A DNA stretch of 64,000 bases, taken from NCBI GenBank assembly GCA_965230225.1, contig CBDDKM010000009.1, positions 1 through 64,000 of the forward strand, in the 5' to 3' direction. This document shows, in pieces, positions 53,963 to 62,137 of this stretch. How positions within the stretch are numbered: the stretch's first letter is position 1; the number at the start of each line of letters is the position of its first letter. The notes under the pieces are model-generated. The model was not told the DNA's origin. It worked only from the letters and a program-made list of their open reading frames with translations, and made no database searches. The translations under genes and the position numbers were made by a program. The stretch comes from CALSMU01 sp965230225. Its GTDB lineage: Bacteria; Bacteroidota; Bacteroidia; Flavobacteriales_D; Parvicellaceae.

Positions 53963-54989
53963 GCTTTTCCAGAAGAGTTAAATGCCCAGTGCTTGCATCC
54001 ATTTTTACCTGAATACCAAGGGGTAATGTCCATTTATCTTTTATGTGGCCAAAGGGAGCACCATAAAAAACAGGAATTCCCAAATTACCTAAATGTTCTT
54101 GAAATACTTGTTTAAGGGTAAGGGATTTTTCAGGTTCTTCCGGGGTGCATTTCTTGAACTCTCCCAAAATAATTCCATTTAGTTGGTTGAGAATACCTGC
54201 AAGTTTTAATTGGGTAAGCATTCGATCAATTCGGTATGGTTCTTCGTTAAGATCTTCCAGGAACAGTATTTTCCCTTTCATGTTGGGGAGGTATTTGGTT
54301 CCAACTAATTCGCAAAATACAGTGAGGTTCCCCCCGGTTAACTCGCCGGTAGCATTACCTTTGGCAATGGTATAAAAAATGGATTCTTTATTCGTGTTAT
54401 TCAGTCTCTCCGAATGATTACCAGTTAATATGTTATTGAATTCTTTCATGGACCATGAACTCCAACTGGAATAACCAACCGGGCCATGGTATGAAATTAA
54501 GTTACATTGACTTTGTAGGGCAAGGAGAAGAGCTGTAATATCACTCATACCTACAACTGGCTTAGGGTTTGCTCTTATATAATCGTAGTCTAATAGAGGT
54601 AAAATTCTGGCAGTTCCAGAACCACCTCGCATGGTTATAATAGCATCTATAGATGAGCTTTTGTACATGCTCATAAAGTCTCGTGCTCTTTCTTCATCAG
54701 TTGCAGATAGATACCCGTGCTGTGAGTGTAAGGTTTTTCCTTCTCTAACTGAGTAACCTAAACTGCTCATTTTTTGCTTGAAGCGATCTATTTTATCCTT
54801 GCTAAAAATTGCTCCACCAGGAGCTACTGTTCCTATAACTGCTCCCTTTTTTAGAGGTAGAGGTTTAATCTTGTTGCTGGTTAATATTGAAGAAACAATA
54901 GGGGAAACTTGTCCAATTAGAGCTGTTCCACCAACTAGAGCAGGAGTGACAAGGGATGCTTTTTTCAGGAAATCTCTACGATTATTCAT
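53952..54989 (-). CDS. LD-carboxypeptidase family protein (peptidase S66), exported
   Basis: A 345-residue protein beginning MNNRRDFLKKASLV, a twin-arginine-type signal. The S66 core is clear: GAVIGTVAPGGA, HGYLSATDEERARDF, ITMRGGSGTARILPLLDYDYIRANPKPVVGMSDITALLLALQ, where Ser149 in GMSDIT is the expected nucleophile, and later FLEDLNEEPYRIDRML. S66 enzymes cut tetrapeptides of murein (LdcA) or degrade peptide-nucleotide toxins (MccF). Export through Tat points to murein recycling in the periplasm. Confidence 0.85.
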   Translation of the reverse strand: MNNRRDFLKKASLVTPALVGGTALIGQVSPIVSSILTSNKIKPLPLKKGAVIGTVAPGGAIFSKDKIDRFKQKMSSLGYSVREGKTLHSQHGYLSATDEERARDFMSMYKSSSIDAIITMRGGSGTARILPLLDYDYIRANPKPVVGMSDITALLLALQSQCNLISYHGPVGYSSWSSWSMKEFNNILTGNHSERLNNTNKESIFYTIAKGNATGELTGGNLTVFCELVGTKYLPNMKGKILFLEDLNEEPYRIDRMLTQLKLAGILNQLNGIILGEFKKCTPEEPEKSLTLKQVFQEHLGNLGIPVFYGAPFGHIKDKWTLPLGIQVKMDASTGHLTLLEKPTA

Positions 54990-55069
54990 AAACAGAAAAA
55001 GGAAGATTTTGACGTTAAGATATACAATATCGTTGCCAAAACCCTCCTTTTTCTATTATTTGATTGATA

Positions 55070-55576
55070 CTAGATTGTATTTGATATCTGTTTTTTGTTG
55101 AATTCTTTAAAGTAAGCAGCTCTCTGATCAAAATGCTCTTCGTTTACCGGCTCAATTATACTGGTAAATAACTTTGAAAAATGTTCGGAGTGATCTGTAG
55201 GACGTTGGGTTTTCATATCAATGTGTACCAGCTCAGTCCAGTTAACCGATTTTACCTCAGTTTTATCAATGTCCCACATCCTCATTTCAAATCGAATTGC
55301 TTTATTACTGTATTCGATAAGTTGAGATTCGATCAATACCTTTTCCATCATTTTTGCAGGTCTTAAGTAGGCAATATTATGCATGCTTACAACCCAGCTA
55401 ACTCCCATTTTAACAGCAATGGTAGCTAAATTCATGTCGTAGTATTCCATTAAATGATCTTCTCTGGCATTCACAAAATAATCCAGATACTTTGAGTTGT
55501 TCAAATGTCGAAAAGGATCGCAATCCTGAAAACGAATGGGGTATACCTTGGTGGGGATTTTTACTATTTCTTCCAT
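55070..55576 (-). CDS. Acyl-CoA thioesterase, 4HBT family
   Basis: A 168-residue cytoplasmic hot-dog-fold enzyme: YPIRFQDCDPFRHLNNSKYLDYF is the 4HBT signature with catalytic Asp in DCDPFRHLNN. It hydrolyses acyl-CoA or aryl-CoA; chain preference is unknown. It is the third gene of the OhrR-peroxiredoxin operon, 1 nt behind the peroxiredoxin gene. Confidence 0.85.
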   Translation of the reverse strand: MEEIVKIPTKVYPIRFQDCDPFRHLNNSKYLDYFVNAREDHLMEYYDMNLATIAVKMGVSWVVSMHNIAYLRPAKMMEKVLIESQLIEYSNKAIRFEMRMWDIDKTEVKSVNWTELVHIDMKTQRPTDHSEHFSKLFTSIIEPVNEEHFDQRAAYFKEFNKKQISNTI

Positions 55577-55577
55577 A

Positions 55578-56039
55578 TTATAATTCTTTTAGTGCTTTAA
55601 TTGCAGCAGTGGTGTGACTTTTAGCTTGTGTTGCAGAGTGAAATACTAGTCGGATAATCCCTTCTTTATCCACTAGATAGGTGTACCTTCCGGGTATAAG
55701 TCCAAATAGGTCTTTTGGTACTCCAAATTCTTTTCTTACTGTATTATTGGTATCGCTCAATAGGATAAATGGAAGGTTATGATTTGCAGCAAATTTTTCG
55801 TGGCTCTTTTCACCATCGGAGCTGATACCAATGACTTCGCAACCTAATTCTTTAAACTCTTCATATTCGTCTCTAAAGGAGCATGCTTGTGCTGTGCAAA
55901 CTTTAGTTTCATCCTTGGGATAGAAGTAGATGACCATGTTTTCTTTACCTAATAGAGAGTCTATTGAGAAAAGTTTTCCATTTTGATCATTAAGAGAAAA
56001 ATGAGGTATTTGATCTCCTTCTTTTAATGGCTTGTTCAT
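55578..56039 (-). CDS. bcp: Bcp/PrxQ-type peroxiredoxin
   Basis: A 153-residue cytoplasmic thiol peroxidase. FYPKDETKVCTAQACSFRDEYEEF holds the peroxidatic Cys in VCTAQAC and the second Cys five residues later that makes the intramolecular disulfide of PrxQ proteins. KEFGVPKDLFGLIPGRYTYLVDKEGIIR completes the fold. It reduces organic hydroperoxides and H2O2 with thioredoxin. The ATGA overlap with the OhrR gene makes it a probable OhrR target. Confidence 0.88.
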   Translation of the reverse strand: MNKPLKEGDQIPHFSLNDQNGKLFSIDSLLGKENMVIYFYPKDETKVCTAQACSFRDEYEEFKELGCEVIGISSDGEKSHEKFAANHNLPFILLSDTNNTVRKEFGVPKDLFGLIPGRYTYLVDKEGIIRLVFHSATQAKSHTTAAIKALKEL

Positions 56040-56470
56040 TTTGTATTGTTTTGAATATTTTTGATTAACTCATTTAGTTCAGACTTGAGCTGAAGCAGTC
56101 TTTCCATTTCAAATCCGGATTTGGAAAGTAATTCCATCGGAACGCATTCTATTTCTTTTTTTATTTCTTCGGCTTTTGGGGTAAGGTGTACCAAAACCTT
56201 TCTTTCGTCATCAGAAGAACGTTGTCTCGTAACATACTCCGACTTTTCCATGCGCTGCAGGAGTGGGGTAATGGTATTGGTTTTCAAATCTAACTGTTGA
56301 GCTATATCATTAACCGGTAGAGGAGATTCTTTCCACAGTACAAGTAATACTAAATATTGAGGATAAGTAAGCTCAAATTTAGCTAGTAGTGGCTGATAGG
56401 CTTTAATCATAACCCTCGAAGCCTGATACAAGGGAAAGCAGATTTGATTATTGAGTGCTAAAGCATCCAT
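56036..56470 (-). CDS. ohrR: OhrR-type MarR regulator, two-Cys form
   Basis: A 144-residue winged-helix repressor. NNQICFPLYQASRVMIKAYQPLL has the reactive Cys11, LTYPQYLVLLVLW and TPLLQRMEKSEYVTRQRSSDDERKV are OhrR family motifs. A second Cys (C109 in IECVPMEL) lies about 98 residues on, as in the two-Cys OhrR of Xanthomonas, which is switched off by a disulfide. It should repress its own operon. An inverted repeat sits between its -33 and -7 boxes. It overlaps the peroxiredoxin start by 4 nt. Confidence 0.9.
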   Translation of the reverse strand: MDALALNNQICFPLYQASRVMIKAYQPLLAKFELTYPQYLVLLVLWKESPLPVNDIAQQLDLKTNTITPLLQRMEKSEYVTRQRSSDDERKVLVHLTPKAEEIKKEIECVPMELLSKSGFEMERLLQLKSELNELIKNIQNNTK

Positions 56471-56485
56471 AATTTAAATTTTAAA

Positions 56486-56520
56486 CAAAAGTATCTTAAG
56501 CGATTATATCGCGCAAGATA
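56486..56520 (-). promoter_or_regulatory. OhrR promoter with embedded operator
   Basis: The -7 box TACTTTTG is at 56493-56486 and TTG at 56516-56514, 20 nt apart. Between and over them lies the inverted repeat TATCTTAAGCGAT (56492-56504) / ATCGCGCAAGATA (56508-56520), 11 of 13 positions pairing. This is where a MarR/OhrR repressor would block RNA polymerase. Confidence 0.65.
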
Positions 56521-56565
56521 TAAATGTTAAAATAGCTTAATATTTGATTTGAATCGATGAATGAA

Positions 56566-57030
56566 TTAATCCTGTAAGTTTTTGAAGAGGTCTTTGAATT
56601 CGTTCCAGAATTCATCGAGGCCAACAAGAGCATTTTCATAAAATGTAAAAATACCTGCCCAATGATCCTTGTTGTACATGTTTACACCTTCTAATTCTAC
56701 GAATAGTCGAGACATGGAGTGACCGTATTCGTTGGTGTAATCTTTGAGCCAAACCCAATCTTGTCCTGTCATGTCGGAAAATACAGTTTTTACCTCAAGA
56801 AACTGATCGTAGAATAACTCCCTAATTCCTTCATCACGGTGTTGTAGATCCACACAAACTTTTGCAGTTCGTTTATCTGCATCTAGTCTGAAATAGATAT
56901 CCTTTACCCCCGTTTTATAATTGATCCATTGAATTTTGCTTCCGTATTCTGTTTTGTGCTTACGCATGTATTTACCAAAACTGGTCCAGAATAAAGTTTT
57001 TAATTCTTTGGCTTCGTCTTTTCCGTACAT
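56566..57030 (-). CDS. DUF4268 protein
   Basis: A 154-residue cytoplasmic protein beginning MYGKDEAKELKTLFWTSFGKYMRKH, with DIYFRLDADKRTAKVCVDLQHRD and YNKDHWAGIFTFYENALVGLDEFW; these match the Bacteroidetes DUF4268 family. Related domains resemble restriction-endonuclease-like folds, but no catalytic motif is confirmed here. It lies upstream of the OhrR operon on the same strand with 95 bp and its own -7 box. Confidence 0.8.
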   Translation of the reverse strand: MYGKDEAKELKTLFWTSFGKYMRKHKTEYGSKIQWINYKTGVKDIYFRLDADKRTAKVCVDLQHRDEGIRELFYDQFLEVKTVFSDMTGQDWVWLKDYTNEYGHSMSRLFVELEGVNMYNKDHWAGIFTFYENALVGLDEFWNEFKDLFKNLQD

Positions 57031-57034
57031 ACTG

Positions 57035-57042
57035 CAAAATTA
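57035..57042 (-). promoter_or_regulatory. -7 promoter box TAATTTTG
   Basis: Exact TAnnTTTG on the minus strand, only 4 nt before the DUF4268 ATG at 57030, another leaderless-type arrangement. Confidence 0.45.
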
Positions 57043-57209
57043 ATCATTGTAACCTTTAAAGCTAATTTCACTTGTTATTAACATTAACCTTCTGAATGTT
57101 AGTAAAATAACGAATAATTAATGCTCTCGTAATTTATATTTTGAAGAGTATTTATTAAATTAGTGGCAAGCGCGGAAGCTGGGGGAGAAAATGAAGTAAT
57201 AGAATACTC

Positions 57210-57848
57210 ATGGAAACGATTACCCTTAAGAATGCCTATTTTGACTTGTTTCAGAAATACTGTAGCAATCTCGGTTTGCAGTATAATTTCTGGGAGGAAA
57301 TAGATCAAGCTTATACCCATCTAAAAAGATATTATCACAACCTCTATCACATCGAGTACATGTTAATGAAGGTGAATGAGGTGAGATCAGAAGTAGATGA
57401 TATTGACTCGTTATTGTTTTCCTTATACTACCACGACATTGTATACGATGTGGTAAAAAAAGACAATGAAAAAAAGAGTGCAGAGCTGTTGTTGAAACGA
57501 TTAAAAGAAATAGGGTATCCTGAAAGTCAGTGCGAAAAGTGCTATCAGCAAATTCTTGCCACTAAACAACATCAAGTATCGGAAGATCATGATACGAATA
57601 TTTTAATGGATGCAGATTTGGCGATTTTAGGTGAATCCTGGGAGGATTATTTGATTTACAGTCAGAATGTGAGGAGAGAATACAATGTATACCCTGATTT
57701 TATCTATAACAAGGGGAGAGCAAAGGTATTGGAAAGTTTTCTGGAGCGAGATAGAATCTATAAAACGGACTATTTCTACGAAAACTATGAAGAGCGGGCC
57801 AGATCGAATATGCGTAGGGAGTTGAACATGATCTTGAGAAAGCATTGA
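57210..57848 (+). CDS. HD-superfamily predicted phosphohydrolase (COG4339-like)
   Basis: A 212-residue cytoplasmic protein. RYYHNLYHIEYML (His43, His47) and SLYYHDIVYD (His75-Asp76) are the metal-binding motifs of COG4339 HD domains, and MDADLAILG supplies the later Asp. Such proteins are predicted hydrolases of unknown phosphate substrate. Some annotations call them NMDA-receptor subunits, which is a misnomer. No operon partner; the radical SAM gene follows after 33 nt with its own -7 box. Confidence 0.85.
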   Translation: METITLKNAYFDLFQKYCSNLGLQYNFWEEIDQAYTHLKRYYHNLYHIEYMLMKVNEVRSEVDDIDSLLFSLYYHDIVYDVVKKDNEKKSAELLLKRLKEIGYPESQCEKCYQQILATKQHQVSEDHDTNILMDADLAILGESWEDYLIYSQNVRREYNVYPDFIYNKGRAKVLESFLERDRIYKTDYFYENYEERARSNMRRELNMILRKH

Positions 57849-57859
57849 TCATTTTTCAC

Positions 57860-57867
57860 TAGCTTTG
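57860..57867 (+). promoter_or_regulatory. -7 promoter box TAGCTTTG
   Basis: Exact TAnnTTTG, 14 nt before the GTG start at 57882. Confidence 0.5.
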
Positions 57868-57881
57868 CCGAAAATTTAACT

Positions 57882-58832
57882 GTGGATTACAGAGGAACAA
57901 AGCGATATAATAACTATTCTACTTACATTAAATCGAAGTTTAATCAGAGGGTTCAAAAGGTATCTTTAGATACTGGGTTTACCTGTCCAAATAGAGATGG
58001 AACTAAGGGGATTGGTGGTTGTACCTATTGCAATAACAATTCGTTTAACCCGAACTATTGCAAGCCTGAAAAGAGCATTACTCAGCAATTGCAAGAGGGA
58101 ATCGATTTCTTTTCTAAGAAGTACAAAACACAACAATACCTTGCCTATTTTCAGGCCTACACCAACACTTATGCAGACATTGAATTAGTGAAGGAACTGT
58201 ATCAGGAAGCGGTGGATCACCCTGATGTAATTGGATTAGTAATTGGAACTCGCCCAGATTGTATAAACGAAGAGTTGATTCAGTTTTTATCTAACCTGGC
58301 CAAGGATTATTATGTCTCGTTGGAGTTTGGTGTAGAAAGTACCATTAACAGAACACTGGATTTAATAAACAGGTGTCATAGTTATGAGGAGACCATTGCA
58401 GCTTACGAGCTATCTGTAAACAGAGGATTGCACCTTGGAGCGCACATGATTATTGGGTTGCCTGGAGAGTCGAGAGAAGAGATACTTAATCATGCTGTTG
58501 AACTTTCAAAATTGCCAATTAAATCATTAAAACTGCATCAGCTTCAGATTATCAAAAACACGATGATGGCTCATCAGTTAAAAACAACCCCGGAAATGTT
58601 TAATTTATTTACATCCGAGGAGTACATTGATTTAATTACTGATTTCATTGCTTTGCTAAGACCGGATATCATCATCGAACGATTTATTAGTGAATCGCCG
58701 GCAAATTTATTAGTAGCTCCTAAATGGAACGGTATGAAGAATTTTGAAATCGTAGATAAGATCGATAAAAAACTGGTAGAGAAAGATCTTTGGCAGGGTA
58801 AACATTATAAAGAACCGGTTATAACGGAATAA
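57882..58832 (+). CDS. TIGR01212-family radical SAM protein (YhcC-like)
   Basis: A 316-residue cytoplasmic enzyme starting with GTG. Cys35, Cys47 and Cys50 in CPNRDGTKGIGGCTYC form the iron-sulfur site, with the wide first spacing typical of YhcC/TIGR01212. YLAYFQAYTNTYA, VIGLVIGTRPDCI, LEFGVESTINRTLDLINR and GAHMIIGLPGESREEIL are family motifs. The E. coli homologue has an uncertain role. A strong terminator follows immediately. Confidence 0.9.
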   Translation: MDYRGTKRYNNYSTYIKSKFNQRVQKVSLDTGFTCPNRDGTKGIGGCTYCNNNSFNPNYCKPEKSITQQLQEGIDFFSKKYKTQQYLAYFQAYTNTYADIELVKELYQEAVDHPDVIGLVIGTRPDCINEELIQFLSNLAKDYYVSLEFGVESTINRTLDLINRCHSYEETIAAYELSVNRGLHLGAHMIIGLPGESREEILNHAVELSKLPIKSLKLHQLQIIKNTMMAHQLKTTPEMFNLFTSEEYIDLITDFIALLRPDIIIERFISESPANLLVAPKWNGMKNFEIVDKIDKKLVEKDLWQGKHYKEPVITE

Positions 58833-58864
58833 AAAAAGGGGAGATCATTGATCTCCCCTTTTTT
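58831..58864. terminator. Rho-independent terminator, bidirectional
   Basis: AAAAAAAGGGGAGATCA / TGATCTCCCCTTTTTT with a short loop lies between the radical SAM gene (stop 58832) and the SOD gene (stop 58882) and can end both transcripts. Confidence 0.92.
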
Positions 58865-58881
58865 GTCTAGTATGATTGAGA

Positions 58882-59484
58882 TTAAGCGTTAGCCAATCTT
58901 CTGTTTACTTCATCCCAGTTGATTACATTAAAGAAAGCAGAAATGTAATCAGGTCTTCTGTTTTGGTAGTTTAGGTAGTATGCGTGCTCCCAAACATCCA
59001 AAGCAAGAATAGGAGTACCTCCACATCCAATTCCTGGCATTAGAGGGTTGTCCTGATTAGCAGAAGAACAAACTTCTAATTTTCCGTCTTTAACGCAAAG
59101 CCAAGCCCATCCAGAACCAAATCTAGTAGCTGCAGCTGCAGAAAACTCAGATTTGAAGTTCTCAAAAGAACTAAACGCTTCGTTAATTTTATCTGCAACA
59201 GCTCCTGTAGGGTTTCCACCACCATTAGGACTCATGTTTTCCCAGAATAAGCAGTGGTTGTAGTATCCACCTCCGTTATTTCTAAGACCCATGTTGTTCA
59301 TGTCCATGTTAGTCATGATCTCAACAACGTTATCGCTATTGATTCCTGCAGCTTCTAAAGCAGCGTTAAATTTAGTTGTATAACCATTATGGTGCTTACT
59401 ATGGTGAATCTCCATAGTCATTGCATCAATGTTAGGTTCTAATGCGTCGTACGCATATGGTAATTCTGGTAATTCGAATGCCAT
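58882..59484 (-). CDS. sod: Iron/manganese superoxide dismutase
   Basis: A 200-residue cytoplasmic enzyme. HHSKHHNGY (His27), GGYYNHCLFW, and LDVWEHAYYLNYQN carry the four metal ligands; GSGWAWLCV and NQDNPLMPG shape the active site. It converts superoxide to H2O2. Metal choice cannot be read with certainty. It follows the peroxiredoxin gene after 15 nt, so it is the last gene of a PerR-AhpC-SOD unit. Confidence 0.95.
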   Translation of the reverse strand: MAFELPELPYAYDALEPNIDAMTMEIHHSKHHNGYTTKFNAALEAAGINSDNVVEIMTNMDMNNMGLRNNGGGYYNHCLFWENMSPNGGGNPTGAVADKINEAFSSFENFKSEFSAAAATRFGSGWAWLCVKDGKLEVCSSANQDNPLMPGIGCGGTPILALDVWEHAYYLNYQNRRPDYISAFFNVINWDEVNRRLANA

Positions 59485-59499
59485 TTTTTCTTTGATTTT

Positions 59500-60129
59500 T
59501 TAGTGGTTAGATAAATATTCTGCAACACCCTCAGCGTTAGGAGTCATAGCTTCGTCTCCAGCATTCCATCCAGCAGGACAAACTTCTCCGTGCTCTTCGT
59601 GGTGACGTAAAGCATCTACCATTCTTAATGTTTCGTCAACATTTCTTCCTAATCCAAGGTCGTTGATAGTAGCGTGTTTTACAATTCCTTCTTTGTCGAT
59701 AAGGAAAGTTCCTCTGTAAGCTACAGGAGCTCCACTGAATACTGAATTTCCTTCATCGTCAATATCATACTCACCAGCTAGTACTCCATAGTTTTCAGCA
59801 ATAGTTTTTGCAAGGTCAGAAACCAATGGGTAAGTAACACCTTTGATTCCACCGTCGTTTTTGTCAGTATTTAACCAAGCCCAGTGAGAGAATTTAGAGT
59901 CGATAGAACATCCAACAACTGCTACATCTCTTTTTTCGAACTCTGCTAGCTTAGCCTGAAAAGCTAATAGCTCAGTAGGACATACGAATGTGAAATCCAA
60001 TGGGTAGAAAAATAAAACAACGTACTTGTTTCCTAAGTATTGATCTAAAGAGAAATCAGCAACAATCTCTCCTCCATTAATTACGGCGTCAGCACTAAAT
60101 GATGGTGCTTTTTTTCCAATTAAACTCAT
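59500..60129 (-). CDS. ahpC: Typical 2-Cys peroxiredoxin (AhpC/Prx1 type)
   Basis: A 209-residue cytoplasmic peroxidase. FTFVCPTELLAF holds the peroxidatic Cys and EVCPAGW the resolving Cys; YRGTFLIDKEG and GRNVDETLRMVDAL are Prx1-subfamily motifs. The length and C-terminal extension fit Prx1 rather than short AhpC. It detoxifies H2O2. It begins 6 nt after the PerR stop, so both are co-transcribed. Confidence 0.93.
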   Translation of the reverse strand: MSLIGKKAPSFSADAVINGGEIVADFSLDQYLGNKYVVLFFYPLDFTFVCPTELLAFQAKLAEFEKRDVAVVGCSIDSKFSHWAWLNTDKNDGGIKGVTYPLVSDLAKTIAENYGVLAGEYDIDDEGNSVFSGAPVAYRGTFLIDKEGIVKHATINDLGLGRNVDETLRMVDALRHHEEHGEVCPAGWNAGDEAMTPNAEGVAEYLSNH

Positions 60130-60135
60130 TTTTTA

Positions 60136-60555
60136 TTAATTATTATTTGTTAAACATTTATTACATTTTCCTTTTAAATACAAATGTGTCTCATCCACTT
60201 TGTGATGATTGATTGATGTATAATCCAAATTGGAAACATCGATGTGTATATCCTGAATCATTCCACAAGAAGTACATGTAAAATGACCGTGTTTACTCAT
60301 GTCAGCATCGTAGCGAAGTTCGTTCCCATCAATATTTACCACAGCTGCTACCTTGTTTTCGATTAACAAATTAAGCGTATTGTAAACCGTAGTTTTAGAA
60401 AGAGTAGGTAACTCTCCCTTTAGGTTTTGGTAAATAGTGTCTACAGTAGGGTGATTATGATTCCTATATAAATATTCAAAGACTTTAACCCTCTGAAGTG
60501 ATGGTTTTACTCCGTTGTTTTTTAAGTATTCTGATATGTTATCAATCTTTATCAA
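60136..60555 (-). CDS. perR: Fur-family peroxide regulator PerR
   Basis: A 139-residue repressor. KPSLQRVKVFEYL and TLSKTTVYNTLNLL form the winged helix; HGHFTCTSC and CNKC hold the structural zinc and metal-sensing residues (His, Asp). No ATG is available before the DNA-binding helix, so I chose TTG at 60555; the position is uncertain because a TAGTTTTG -7-like box covers it (60560-60553) and a start a few codons later is possible. The extended frame to 60594 runs through the operator and is rejected. PerR should control this operon through the boxes just upstream. Confidence 0.85.
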   Translation of the reverse strand: MIKIDNISEYLKNNGVKPSLQRVKVFEYLYRNHNHPTVDTIYQNLKGELPTLSKTTVYNTLNLLIENKVAAVVNIDGNELRYDADMSKHGHFTCTSCGMIQDIHIDVSNLDYTSINHHKVDETHLYLKGKCNKCLTNNN

Positions 60556-60562
60556 AACTAAA

Positions 60563-60594
60563 TTGTAATGATTACAAATTTGTAATGAATACAA
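60563..60594. promoter_or_regulatory. perR: Tandem PerR-like boxes
   Basis: TTGTAAT-G-ATTACAA at 60563-60577 is a perfect 7-1-7 palindrome of the Fur/PerR type; TTGTAAT-G-AATACAA follows at 60580-60594 with one mismatch. They lie directly ahead of the perR start, which indicates autoregulation. Confidence 0.75.
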
Positions 60595-60659
60595 ATCTAA
60601 GAATTATTTTCAATCTAACGACAGATTAAAATTAATATTTCATTAACTAATTCGAACCA

Positions 60660-61457
60660 TTATTGTATTCTTTTTATTGCTTCTTTTTTCAAGTTGCCAA
60701 ATGGGTCAAATACTTTTTTATCCGAAAGGTAAATAGTAAGAGTAGTAGTTATAATAGCTGTGGAGAAAACGGTGATCATCAGCATGATTTGATACTTGAT
60801 GGCTACGTTTGGATCGCTACCACCAAGGATTTGTCCTGTCATCATACCAGGTAACGATATTAATCCTACTACAGCAGTTGCTGCAATAATAGGGTTAAAA
60901 GCTGCCTTCATAGCTTCGCGTCTAAAGGGAAGTAAAGCTTCTCTATGACTTGCACCATTGGCTAAATACCAGTTATAAGTGTTTTTGTTAGAATTCAAAT
61001 TGGAGTAATAATGACTTAATGCTACAATGATTGACTTTAGCGTATTTCCCAATAACATTCCTGTGATAGGAATAAAATACCTGGTGTCAAAAATATTATT
61101 CAATTTGATCACGAGCCCAAGAAAATAGATATCTGTAATAGCTAAACTTACTATGGAAGCCAAAACAAAAGGGACAATAAAAACTTTGGTGGATAAGCCA
61201 CTTCTTTTCATGGCGGTAAAGGCAGCTACAAACACCATGGTTAATACCCAACTTAAATTGAGCCAGGGATTGTTTAACTTAAAAAAGTATTCCAAATACA
61301 GTCCTGTTAAAAGAAGTTGGATGGTCATTCTGGTTGAAGCCCATAAAGCATCTTTCACTAATCCTGTTTTGTAGTACCATAGAATGATGATAGGAATAAT
61401 TAATAACCCATATCCCAACAAAAGAGACCAGTAATTGATATCAGTTGTAGAACTCAT
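60660..61457 (-). CDS. fetB: FetB-type (UPF0014) iron export ABC transporter permease
   Basis: A 265-residue membrane protein with about seven helices. RMTIQLLLTGLYLEYFFKL, ITGMLLGNTLKSIIVALSHYYSNL, GASHREALLPFRREAMKAAFNPIIAATAVVGLISLPGMMTGQILGG are typical of FetB/YbbM. Its ATG overlaps the FetA stop by 4 nt. FetAB exports iron and raises tolerance of peroxide, which fits the neighbouring redox genes. Confidence 0.88.
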   Translation of the reverse strand: MSSTTDINYWSLLLGYGLLIIPIIILWYYKTGLVKDALWASTRMTIQLLLTGLYLEYFFKLNNPWLNLSWVLTMVFVAAFTAMKRSGLSTKVFIVPFVLASIVSLAITDIYFLGLVIKLNNIFDTRYFIPITGMLLGNTLKSIIVALSHYYSNLNSNKNTYNWYLANGASHREALLPFRREAMKAAFNPIIAATAVVGLISLPGMMTGQILGGSDPNVAIKYQIMLMITVFSTAIITTTLTIYLSDKKVFDPFGNLKKEAIKRIQ

Positions 61458-62077
61458 AAGCGGATAATTTTAGAGGATTGACTGATCCAGTATTCATCAT
61501 GAGTACTAGCAATAATGGTTAATTCTGGTTGGTTAAGTAAAGTGTCAGTTATTTTGTTTCTCAATTTTTCATCCAGTGCAGAAGTGGGTTCGTCGAGTAT
61601 AATGAGTGGCTTTTTGAGAAGTAAAGTTGTGGCAAGTAAAATTCGTTGTTTTTGCCCTCCGGAAATTTCGTTGGTGGGCTTTTTTAATATGTTTTCAGGA
61701 AGCTCTAACCAATTTATAGCTTCTAATACTTCATTTTGATTGGGAGTGTTAGCTTTGTTCTGTTCAAATTGAAAGGGAGTCAGTAAAAGTTCTTCTACCG
61801 AAGAAGCATGAATAGTAACATCCTGAGGTAACCAGGAAACAGAACTCCTTATTTGATTGATCGTATCTTGCGATAGTTCGTGGCCAAATAGTCTTATTGA
61901 TCCCTGAACGTTGGGAATGAACCCGCAAAGTGCATTTAACAAAGAAGATTTCCCTGTTCCAGAAGGGCCTACAATTGCTACTTTTTCTCCTTTTTGTACT
62001 TGAAATGATAAACCATTAAGAATTGATTCTTCTTGATAGGGAATGGTTAAATCTTTTACTTCAATCAAGTTGGACAT
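61454..62077 (-). CDS. fetA: FetA-type ABC transporter ATP-binding protein
   Basis: A 207-residue ATPase: Walker A GPSGTGKSS, signature ISGGQKQR, Walker B IILDEPTSALD and the H-loop IASTHD. Short for an ABC subunit but the usual FetA length. It powers the permease encoded by the overlapping next gene. The -7-like box TAACTTCG precedes it by 4 nt. Confidence 0.88.
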   Translation of the reverse strand: MSNLIEVKDLTIPYQEESILNGLSFQVQKGEKVAIVGPSGTGKSSLLNALCGFIPNVQGSIRLFGHELSQDTINQIRSSVSWLPQDVTIHASSVEELLLTPFQFEQNKANTPNQNEVLEAINWLELPENILKKPTNEISGGQKQRILLATTLLLKKPLIILDEPTSALDEKLRNKITDTLLNQPELTIIASTHDEYWISQSSKIIRL

Positions 62078-62081
62078 GGTA

Positions 62082-62089
62082 CGAAGTTA
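62082..62089 (-). promoter_or_regulatory. -7-like box TAACTTCG
   Basis: TAACTTCG on the minus strand ends 4 nt before the fetA-like ATG at 62077. Variant form, also seen at 3502 and 40364. Confidence 0.4.
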
Positions 62090-62137
62090 AGTTCCTTTTT
62101 TAATAATTGGTGATTCCTGTAAAGGAAAATATCTTTC

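Noticed and set aside
57210..57848. NMDA receptor subunit label used for this family
   Set aside because: The sequence is a soluble HD-domain hydrolase with no receptor features.
60555..60594. PerR start at TTG 60594
   Set aside because: Translation would run through both PerR boxes, and the added residues do not resemble the family.
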